Part shown: one piece after another, positions 55,335 through 64,000 of the stretch
Numbering within the stretch: position 1 is the first letter of the stretch
How the letters are laid out: each line of letters begins with the position of its first letter
NCBI GenBank assembly: GCA_013368315.1
Contig: JAACJM010000147.1
Location: forward strand, 124,001-188,000
Direction: 5' to 3'
DNA length: 64,000 nucleotides
Source: Tetrapyrgos nigripes
Taxonomy: Eukaryota > Basidiomycota > Agaricomycetes > Agaricales > Campanellaceae
Program-made: the position numbers and the translations under genes
The notes under the pieces: model-generated
What the model saw: the letters and a program-made list of their open reading frames with translations, nothing else
Databases searched by the model: none
What the model was told of the DNA's origin: nothing

Positions 55335-57689
55335 CCCTCAGAATGAGCGTAAAGCGAGGAGTGGGAAGACGGTGAGACGGTGCAGATGCCTGGGGGTTGG
55401 AGGTTGCTGTTGGAGGGCTCTGGTTGTGGATTGGGTGTCAGATTTGGGATTTTGGATTTTGGATCTGGATCTGGATCTGGGATTAGGATTGGGTGCGGAA
55501 TTTTCATTTCGGTTTGTTTCAATGGGGACATGAGGGGAGGCGAGGAGCGAGAGTGTGTGAAGGGTCATTGGGTCATTGGGTCCCCCGGGTCGTTGGCGTG
55601 TTGATGTGGGTGATGAGGTTTCGTCTTGGCTAGGGTTGAGGCTACGGTGGATGGTACATGGACATTGCTGGTATTGAGGGGGGTACGGGTTACAGGTGGT
55701 GACGGGCTACTACAATCTACGTGCGGTCTATAGTCTACGCTCTACGCTCTACAGCTCACAGTAACGCAACCCCATGGCTTCCGACACTGACACTGACACC
55801 GACATCTCCTCTCGCCGTATTACCACCTTCCATGCATCTTTGCGGCGTCGGTGATACGACACTGTCAACACCTAATAGGCGATAGGCGGTACCACCCTTC
55901 CCCCATGCGAGCTTGTACACCCAAAGTCTTCTCCCACTGCTTCGTCTCAAACACTCTCACTCACTATCTTCGAAATCGTTTCTGAGCCGAAGTGGTCCTC
56001 GTCGATATGGTCATAGTTCTCAGTCCACAGCCCATAGTCTACCCGACTCCCGACTCCCGACTCCCGATTACCAGGTTTACTCGAGTTTGTTGCTGGGATG
56101 CAACGATGATATCATTGGTATACCCTATGGACGTGAAGGTGGAGGTGGAGGTTGGAGGACCGAGGGGGAAGGAACGTAGGGAGGGGTGTCGGTGTCGGGA
56201 AGAGGGGAGGAATGAATGGCTAGTGGATCGGTGGTTGACGTCTACGCAATGTGAGGGGGGGAGCACGTACGCCTGGTTCACTCGTTACTAGTATCGATGC
56301 CGGCCACCGTTGCTACTATATTTCCTCCCTCATTTCGTTCATCGTCACGTCCTCAACAGTCTCCCTCCCTAGCCTCATTCCTTCCAAAGACGAGTCTTTG
56401 TTTAGTTTATGACATGTGGTGACTGTATTGACAACGACTCTTCATCTGGCTCGGTTTGGCGGTCGTTGATCACCTATTTGTCTTGTCTTCTATCGGCGGC
56501 TGCCATATTGTCATCCCCACTCGCGTTTTTCCGGTTCTATCTCTAGGTTTATACACTACATGCTTTACTTCGTGCTCTCTCTTTCTGCTCTGACACCATG
56601 CATATACTCTATCCCCCGTTTCTTGTTTGTTTGTTTTTGCTCAGTCTTGGTCTTTGGAATGTATATACCGGCTGGTTTCTTTGCTTTTCCACATTGTTTC
56701 TTTTTTCTCCTTCTTGGTTGTTTCGTTTCGTTTGGGATTTGTGTTTTACTTTTTTTGCGTTTTGCGTTTTGCGTTTTGCGTTTTGTGCATGTAAATGAAC
56801 CATTTTACCCTAACTTTGCAGTCGTTTCTTCTTGGCGCATCCTTTTATTATCTTGGAATGATATCTGATTTCCTTTGTGTTCTTTCTCTTCTTTTTTTGG
56901 GATTTAATGCTCGTCGTCTTTTTGGGTTTGAGTCCCCTCTCTTGGAGTCGTCCTCGTCGTTGGTGGAGATTGCTTCACCTCCTACTCCTACTCTTGCATA
57001 CATACATACATAGTCCTATACATCCTTGCATATTTGCATCCTGTTTTCTTTTTTTTTTTGCAAAAGAGTCCGAGTCCGAGTTCTAGCCGCTATCTCCTTC
57101 CCTCTTTTCTCCTCTCTGAGTCTCTGCGTGCCTCGTGATTCGTCCTCTCACTTTTGTCTTTTGTCTTTATCATCATCATCGTCTCTCTACTTATCTGAGT
57201 CCATTGTCTCACTACGCACTAGCGTCATTCCTTAGCCTACTTGCATTTGTTTATTCTGTTACTCGTCGCTTACTCGACTACCGAATGCCAATTCAGGATT
57301 CAGGACACGATCGATCAAAAGTTCCCACTCCCACTCTCCTCGTAATGTGCACTTACATTTGTTTATTCGTTTACTCGCCTACTGAGTGCCGAGTGCCAAT
57401 TCAGGATATGATCAAAAAGCTCTCACTCTCCTCTCCTTGTAGTGTACATACATGGTTCAATGCTGGACTTGTGCTGGATTGCGGTGAAATGGGCTGTTGT
57501 TAATGAGATCTGATAAGTAGTTGAGACACGTCTTCCGGGGTTGTCTATATTTGATCAGTTAGTTGCTTTACCCTTTGTTTGATGTATGTGTTTGACTATG
57601 CTGTGATAAATGGACCAATATTATTTCAAACATAATCAGCCAAAATCAAGCCGATTTCCCATTATTATATATCTCCCAAACTCGCGTCT
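55335..57689. other. Non-genic AT/T-rich stretch with simple repeats
   Basis: GGATCTGGATCTGG-type repeats lie at 55440-55480 and GACACTGACACTGACACC at 55783-55800. Five TTTTGCG units occur at 56754-56786. Long pyrimidine-rich segments (56560-57235) create hydrophobic open frames that I do not accept as genes. A diverged tandem duplication of about 105 bp lies at 57240-57450. Confidence 0.5.
57240..57450 (+). repeat. Tandem duplication of about 105 bp, diverged
   Basis: Both units carry ATTTGTTTATTC, TTACTCG, GAATGCCAATTCAGGAT or its variant GTGCCAATTCAGGAT, ATCAAAA and CTCTCCT near the end. Units about 57240-57345 and 57350-57450. Confidence 0.7.
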
Positions 57690-57769
57690 CCTGAATTCAC
57701 CACCTTTTTGTATCTTCCAAGCTCACACTCCTCTCTTCCAAACTCACCTTCCCAAACTCACACTTAATC

Positions 57770-57936
57770 TGAGCATGAACAAGCTGTGCATAGTGTTCCT
57801 GTAAGAGATGTATCATAAAAGATGAACAAAAGATAGGGCAAAGGATGAACAAAATGATGAACAAAAGGCAGTGGCTGATGAAGAAAAGAAACAGAAAATG
57901 AACAAAAATACCCTGAAATAATACTGTCATGACAGC
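57770..57936 (-). repeat. Gypsy LTR fragment, reverse strand
   Basis: On the minus strand it starts TGTCATGACAGTATTATTTC and runs through TTCATCAGCCACTGCC and GTTCATCCTTTGCCC, matching the LTR start at 4332-4530 closely. The end is lost near 57770. Neighbouring DNA does not show matching Gypsy coding sequence. Confidence 0.8.
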
Positions 57937-58079
57937 ATCATTGTCTCGAATGAACTGATAGTGATAATTGGTTTCTTGGATAAGGTGATAAAAGGCTGGG
58001 ATATGAGGAATTGGATACAACTGGGATGTTTCTCATTCAACACAAGTAGGAATTTGAAAAGAAAATGCTATTGGGGAAG

Positions 58080-58752
58080 GATCACATTAGGCATTCAACC
58101 AAAATCAAAAATCCTTTGAGGAGACTCACCATATGATGAAGAAAGTCAAAGGTGGCATCAATAATCTCAGTTCCAGACGGATAGTTGCCCTTCATAAAGA
58201 CAAGAGCAGCAGCTTTCTTCCTCGCCTCTTCAGAAACTGGGAAAACCTCTTCATCAAGGAATTCTGCTGTCCACTTCTTAGCACCACAAACATGAAACCT
58301 GAACGAACACTTTGGGAGGCAATTCCATTCATAGGTGGCTTGTTGGGTAACAGGTGTTGGAGCAGACGCTGAGAGAATTGCTGAGTCAGGGGGAGCAAGA
58401 TTGGTGGGAACAGTGGAAAATTCAAGATCTTCAATAAAGGACTTGAAGCAGGACACAAGCATGGTTTGGTTGGGCATGATAGACAACGAGGGCAGTTGGA
58501 TATTTGGTTCAGTGAGGAGAGATGGTGGTGATGGTTGGGCAAGAATGGGTTGTCATTTGAAGGCTCAAAAAGTTCAACAAAACCCTGAAAGGATTTCGAT
58601 TGAACAGAAATTTTTCCTTTTCCATTATCACAATCACAGAAGTGACTATTTGGGAAAGTTATTCTCTGATGGAATTTTGTATGGATCCCACCATTCATAT
58701 CCAGACCATACCTTTTCATATTTTCTATTTGAGCCAACTTGAAAACACTCAC
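58080..58752 (-). pseudogene. Reverse-strand open segments, unidentified
   Basis: Two overlapping open frames on the minus strand cover this stretch. One (58192-58752) begins SVFKLAQIENMKRYGLDMNG and continues into a His/Pro/Leu-rich part; the other (58082-58486) contains TYEWNCLPKCSFRFHVCGAK and TEIIDATFDFLHHMVS. They may be parts of one protein with a frameshift near 58480. No family recognised. The sequence lies directly before a purine tract and LTR-like start on the opposite strand, so it may be element-borne. Confidence 0.35.
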
Positions 58753-58770
58753 TTGTGGAAAAGTTCACCT

Positions 58771-58990
58771 TAGAGGGGGGGTAATGTCAGAAATCCTCAT
58801 CTCAGCCACCTTCGGCACATGCTGTATCCATACATGCCTTCATATTTCCATATCCATCACTCTTACATCATTCACTGCCTAAGCCCAGAAACCCTCAGAG
58901 GGTTTTTCGATTATACCTATGTGCACCCCCACCCTATTCTGTTTCCATTTCATTTATTATGTCAATTATTCGTTCTGTTCATCGCTCCAC
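58771..58990 (+). repeat. Purine tract and LTR-like start
   Basis: TTAGAGGGGGGGTAA then TGTCAGAAATCC, the same arrangement as the Gypsy junction at 4320-4342 (AAGGGGGGTAA then TGTCGTGACAG). It probably marks the 3' LTR start of another Gypsy family. The LTR end is not recognisable; a shared partner LTR is not in the window. Confidence 0.55.
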
Positions 58991-59204
58991 ATCTATATTC
59001 ATTGTTTGACATTTGATTTGTTTATTCTATTTACCATTTGGGACTCACAATCGTTTAGTATATTATTTATAGGAGCACCTAGGAGTGATTGCCAACTGGT
59101 TTGTAGGTCTCTTTGAGATTTATTGGTAAGATTGTGACTGGTTCTGTCCCTAATACATACAAATATTCCAATCTGATATTCATTGCTTTACTACTGGGAT
59201 CCAC

Positions 59205-59432
59205 ACCTCACTCACCCCTAGTCCATACCTCACCCACATCTAGCCTTTACCTCACTACATCTAGCCGTCCATATCCCATCTGCATCTAGCCTGTACCTAA
59301 CCAGGCTAACCTGCACCAAGCCTGTACCTCCCCCACACCATAGCCCATATCATACCTGCACCTAGCCCATACCTCACCTGCATTTACTGTATCTCATCTG
59401 CACCTAACCCATATCTCACCTCACCTTGGGCA
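59205..59432 (+). repeat. Degenerate minisatellite, unit about 20-24 bp
   Basis: Roughly ten units around CCTGCACCTAGCCCATACCT-CAC with variants such as CCCACATCTAGCCTTTACCT. Not coding in any frame for long. Confidence 0.75.
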
Positions 59433-59437
59433 GCAAT

Positions 59438-59614
59438 GCATATTTGGAAAGATCTTTTGGGCAAACATAAATGACAAATTTATGCTTGGCACTGGAGCTA
59501 CTCCATATGGCTGTTCTGCCTCAAATCGGTCCCATATGGAGTAGACCCAGGCAAGCAAAAATGGCACTGAAAAATCTGAAATTTAAGTTTGCACAGAGAT
59601 CTTTGGAAATATGC
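59438..59614. mobile_element. Foldback MITE, about 177 bp
   Basis: Left arm GCATATTTGGAAAGATCTTT, right arm complement GCATATTTCCAAAGATCTCT; pairing continues over GCTTGGC / GCTTGCC and CTACTCCATATGG to a central loop. It lies directly after the minisatellite. Confidence 0.75.
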
Positions 59615-62037
59615 AACACCGCCCCACCTGTACTTAACCCACACTAGAATCTCACTCACAACTCATAAACCTCCACTATGCTGTTGCTATATCCAGTTAA
59701 TACTAGCAATTAGATACAAATTATACTGATATGCAGCTCTAAATAACCCACACAAGACACTCAGAGGCTAGACAACAGCTAGAGAATCCCATATGACCAA
59801 GGGAGAAGACAATATGAAGACCTGTGGCAAACTGTGGGAGAATAATGATAAGTGAGTGAAAATAGGTGATGACTGGGATATACTGCTATCATTGATATAG
59901 GGCCAAAATGCAAGACTAGGGAGAAATACTGGGAAAACTGCTGGCACTGCTGGGATACCTGGATAACTCTGGAATGATACAGGAAAACTGACTCTATTGG
60001 GAGTAACTAGATACCTTATATCCATGATCATCAGTAGCTAAGTATGAGTTGGGATGTGTACCATATGGTTGAAGTCTGAAAATAAAACAAATAAAGCTGT
60101 GGAAAAAAATGAAGGCAGTAACAGATGAAAATACAGTAGAAAAAAATAAGTCAGGAAGGGAAACAAAATGTGCAGGATGTAAGATATGGTCTGTGATAAA
60201 AAATAGTAAGAAAAACAAAACAAGGAAAGGAAAGAGGTCTGAAATAAAAAATGACATGTAACACTGTGCCACAAAAAAGGGAAACTCCTTATGAGGGCTT
60301 ATAAGGCAAATGAAACGACCAAAACTCAAAGCAATACACCATTAATATCTTGATCAATAAATCAGCAGCCACTTTGGTACAAGGTCAGACAATGCATAGG
60401 ATAACTTTCAGATTGAGAATAATGTCTTCACTAATACAGAAGAATTTACCTTTGTACAATACAGTCATGAGGAAAACATTGATGAAAACAATCTGTCTTT
60501 ACATTACAGCCTGAAATAATGTTTAAGAAGGTACTCACAATCATACTACCACCCACTTTGGTATATGCTCTAACATTCCAGTAAGTAATGCAAAGTCTCA
60601 AAAGAAATTCCCACCGTAAAAGGTCCAAAATATATTTCCAGTCATGAAAGGCCAAAAATATATCTCAAAGCCCATAAGGACCATGACATTGTTCAAGCTC
60701 AATAGTCCCACTCATATGTCAATAATTAGATATAAAAACTTTGTTATCTCATTAATACAGTACAAAGTATCTTACACTAATGAAGCCAGATAAAGACGCA
60801 CAAACACAGAGACACTGAAGAGACAATAAGACAACAGCATATCAGTTAACATGGAGAAGCAAAAAGGGTCATGAGTCACTAGTGGATATCAATGTGGCAA
60901 ACATAAAAAAGAAATGAACAACGAAAACGAGGCTGAAGCCAATGCATCAGCAGTCTGACTCCAGGGCCATAAAGGAGAGAAGAAAAAAGTGGAAGGTGGA
61001 GACACCCACCCAGAGCCAAAATCAATGCATGGGCGCACAGCAAAACACTCACACTACCATAGTCCGTGCCCAGCCCTAACGGCAATGCGAAGGACAGACC
61101 CCAATGCAAAAAGTAGGTCAAGGGAGGAGAGAAAAAGGAACCAAAAGGAAATCAACAGAATGAAGAAAGAAACACACAGTCCTAGGGTTAGGACAAACGA
61201 AAAAAACAGAGATGCAAAGCCTAGCCTTAAGGCTCGCAGCCCAAACCCAAACAATCCCACCACAACATCCACAGCATCTTCGTCTCTCATAGACGACAAA
61301 GACGATGTGGAACCACATGTGTGCCTTGCTATGTCACAGTCCAAGCTGATAGACTGACCAACAGAAGTCGCCCCGAGATTACGGTGACACAGCATATATG
61401 GGCAGTCAACATTGTCCTCCACACAGCAGTCCAAACAGCATGAGAGACAGAAAAGTGAATGGGAAAAAATACAACAAAGGCTGCCTGACCATTGACCAAC
61501 AGACAGATAATTGACTGGGGAAGACAGCTGCAGGTGGTTAGGGAGAGGTGCAGGCAGATGTGTGTTTTGATGGTTGAGGTTGATGGGCACTCAGGGCCCA
61601 TAGGTCAGAAAAGGGATATAGGGTTGAATGAAATGTCAACAAGGGCGTGGCGAGTGAGTAAGAGGATGCACTCGATACAAGTAAGCAGGGAATGGGGATT
61701 GCCATAGTCGATAGAGCATGGTCAACGCTGTAGAGAGTGTGAGTCAATGTCTGAAGGCAAAGTAAAGGTGGGAACGAAACGAATACGCCATCGCCTTTGG
61801 CGGTGACAGAAAACCGAAAATGTGTATGAAGAAGATACAACTCACCAGCACAATGAACTGCCACCCCTCGCCTGCCTTCTCCTTCTCCAAAATTCACAGG
61901 TGATGGCTAAACGACCTCTTGCGTGATGTCTACTGTAGCGGACATTAAATCCAGAAGCGGCAGGGAGTTAGATAGAGAAGACAAGTAGAACTCACCATAA
62001 TAAGCATATTATGCACTCGGAGTGAAAGGCGGCCACT
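59615..62037. other. Non-genic stretch
   Basis: No supported gene. The reverse frames at 59994-60329 and 61054-61590 are long runs of Leu, Phe and Ser from purine-rich plus-strand DNA and have no domain features. The second contains LRALRLGFASLFFSF and may be a transposon-derived leftover; I cannot tell. Confidence 0.4.
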
Positions 62038-62327
62038 GGGCAAGCTGTTGTGGTTAATTGGAAGCGAGAGGAACAATACAAGCCACAGGTAGTGCAACCA
62101 GAGGAGCCATGTGTTGATTGGACACCTCGTCAAGAAGACGGAGGATGAGAAGCGTTGCAATGAGGGCATGCAGATATAGATGGGGCAAGCTGTTGTGGTT
62201 AATTGGAAGTGAGAGGAACGATACAAGCCACAGGTAGTGCAACCAGAGGAGCCGCGTGTCGATTGGACACCTCGTTGAGAAGACGGAGAACGAGAAGCAT
62301 TGCGATGAGGACATGTGGATATAGATG
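62038..62327 (+). repeat. Two tandem 145-bp units, about 90% identical
   Basis: Unit 1 62038-62182 and unit 2 62183-62327 both start GGGCAAGCTGTTGTGGTTAA and end with ATATAGATG. Differences are mostly transitions (for example CATGTGTTGATT versus CGCGTGTCGATT). Confidence 0.92.
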
Positions 62328-62607
62328 GTGGTGGTAGAGAGTTAAGAGGGAAAAACTGGATGCATCGGCATTTGACCATGTTTTGTTTGCCAAAGGCTTC
62401 TGGCAAACAAACAATGATGTTGCCCAACCATTTCTGCTGCCCCAAGGTCGGGGCTGCATACTGCACAGTAGACTCCTGGGGCCAACGATGATGATGTGAA
62501 GCAAAGAAGGTATGTACGTGTCCTGTAATTTTTACGTGAACCTCTAATACAGTACTATCTATAGCTTATTGCATCTGGTTTGCGTTATTGTCATTGCTGC
62601 TATCATC

Positions 62608-63770
62608 ATGCTGAAAGGACAAAAATATCCGCTCAATGGATAGATGACATTATTGTACTGATATAAGATGTTTCTGTACAGAAACACACTTTTTTACAGA
62701 TATATCTTATATAGTGTATGCGGGAAGGCCAATTTCGATTTTTGATTTCGGGTTTATCAAACTGGCCCAGGCATCGTGTATTATACAGTCTTTGTGTGAC
62801 ATGTCCTGTCGTCCCGTCGACCCCCTCTCCTCTGTATCTGATATGTAAGCATGTATTATCATGTACGAGGGAAATGACAAATGTAGGCCAACGTTGCGCA
62901 AAGCATGATAACAATGCCCAAAATGTGACGGTATGGGTTTTGCTGACTGAATCGGGTATGGGTTTTCGGTGGGCTAGGGGGTACGGGTACGGCTCAGCAT
63001 ATCTGAACCCGCTGCCAACTGTGACCCTTTGACAGGATGCTTATTAGACATGTCGGCATATGGTGTAAATGGCCTATAATCATAATTACTATTTCAATCT
63101 TGATGTTGCCAGCACCATACTCACATGAAATTCCGTCTACAGCCCTTTGTTTTCTCTCAAAATGCTTCAGCGTGTACAAATCCTGCAGGTTCTGCTTATG
63201 ACCAGCTCCCCCTGTCGCAACCCTTGACCCGTCATCACGGGTACAGCACACACCTACTGTAGTAAGATGATAAGGCACTTCATTTGGGTGGGATTCAGAG
63301 ACCACTTCTCCATTACCTCTCAGCTTCTCAAATTGGATGAGAGATGGCTGCACATTCCAATCTCAGTGGACAGAATCTTTGGAACAAGTTTCCATTTAAT
63401 TAGTTATATCAAATACTATCAGCAGATAAGTATTTTATATCCGTAAAATTAAATTAAATTAATCAGAATCTTCCTCTTCTGAAGTTTCCCGAGAGGAAAG
63501 TGAGCGCAAATTCATCTGTTGGTATCAGGCTACGCAATGGCAATGAGATTCAACATAGATGTTTATGCTGGCTTCGCCTTGGATGATGGGAGAGTGGGAG
63601 AGCGGGAGATGTCACATAGGGACTGTACAATGGTGGATGCCCAGTCCCGATTGATAACCCCGAAATCAAAAGTGGAAATTGAACCTTGGCCTTCCCACAT
63701 ACGGTATCTTATATCAGTAGTAGTGATGTGATCTATTGTCAAGCGGATATTTTTGTCTTTTCGGCATGTA
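62608..63770. mobile_element. TIR element, about 1.16 kb, same terminal family as 10173-10849
   Basis: Left end CATGCTGAAAGGACAAAAAT, right end complement CATGCCGAAAAGACAAAAAT; arms of about 190 bp continue through ACTGATATAAGAT, GGGAAGGCCAA and TTTTGATTTCGGG. No transposase recognised inside (62810-63590). The termini share CCGAAAAG-GACAAA-TT-CCGCT with the foldback at 10173-10849, so one transposase may have moved both. Confidence 0.75.
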
Positions 63771-63773
63771 TAT

Positions 63774-63820
63774 TACTGGGGTAAGGGGCCACTGCTTCGC
63801 ATGGCAAGTTACAAGGCCCT
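63774..63820 (+). repeat. Dispersed 45-bp repeat, copy 3 of 3
   Basis: ACTGGGGTAAGGGGCCACTG then CTTCGCATGGCAAGTTAC and AAGGCCC, beginning a few bases after the right end of the TIR element. Remaining sequence to the window end shows no supported gene. Confidence 0.75.
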
Positions 63821-64000
63821 CCCATATCAAGTGATCACCATTAAGCAAGGCCTCACTCTCAATTGCAATACCAATAATCCTACACTCCCTGTCAAAAATA
63901 TCTCTAAACTTTGTGATATCTTCAAGTAGGCTGGATATACCCTCTGCTACAAGGATAACATTGACGCCACACATTGGTCATCATCAGCAAAACACTGCAC

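Noticed and set aside
56560..57235. Several overlapping hydrophobic ORFs (Phe/Leu/Ser-rich) that look like membrane proteins
   Set aside because: They arise from T- and C-rich DNA in all plus frames, overlap one another, and show no splice structure or family motif. Composition explains them.
61054..61590. 178-codon reverse ORF
   Set aside because: Leu/Phe-rich low-complexity product of purine-rich DNA; a second frame is equally open, and no motif was found.

Overview
The window looks like repeat-rich genomic DNA of a filamentous basidiomycete, most likely an agaricomycete. Host genes have many short introns (about 50-90 bp, GT..AG). The transposon set (chromodomain Ty3/Gypsy, Ty1/Copia, Tc1/mariner, hAT-like, KDZ with a cysteine cluster) and two tandem copies of a protein family I know only from mushroom-forming fungi point the same way. 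I cannot name the species from sequence alone.

Layout. 1-5.5 kb: a decayed Gypsy chromovirus running off the left edge, hit by a 280-bp palindromic MITE and followed by a reverse-strand Gypsy fragment. 5.5-8.0 kb: an internally deleted Copia element with both LTR ends and a 5-bp target duplication. 8-14.3 kb: foldback elements and small exon-like remnants. 14.3-17.0 kb: a 12-exon secreted GMC oxidoreductase, the best-preserved gene. 19.2-20.7 kb: a deleted Tc1/mariner element with a hAT-like element inserted in its right TIR. 21.0-22.7 kb: a six-exon single-pass membrane protein gene with a frameshift and a stop. 25.7-26.1 kb: an unusual array of T-tract plus GCAGGT motifs.

26.5-41.3 kb is the centrepiece: a KDZ transposon of about 14.8 kb with roughly 1-kb terminal inverted repeats. 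It holds a decayed KDZ transposase, a decayed Spt5-like NGN/KOW gene split by a 1.6-kb foldback element, and an unidentified reverse-strand gene. Its left arm contains a Tc1/mariner insertion whose empty site survives in the right arm.

42.6-45.3 kb: two tandem reverse-strand paralogues about 30 bp apart. 47.8-51.8 kb: a 3'-truncated reverse-strand Copia element (gag, protease, integrase, start of RT). 53.9-55.3 kb: an intact three-exon gene for a probable cell-surface DUF7729-like protein. 55-64 kb: AT-rich DNA with LTR fragments, tandem duplications, a minisatellite and TIR/foldback elements, without a convincing intact host gene.

Only three or four genes look functional (GMC oxidoreductase, DUF7729-like protein, the two paralogues). 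Many nonsense codons in the retroelements and the KDZ gene sit where the reading frame suggests Arg CGA became TGA, a pattern expected from deamination of methylated CpG. The window therefore reads as a silenced transposon nest with a few surviving host genes.
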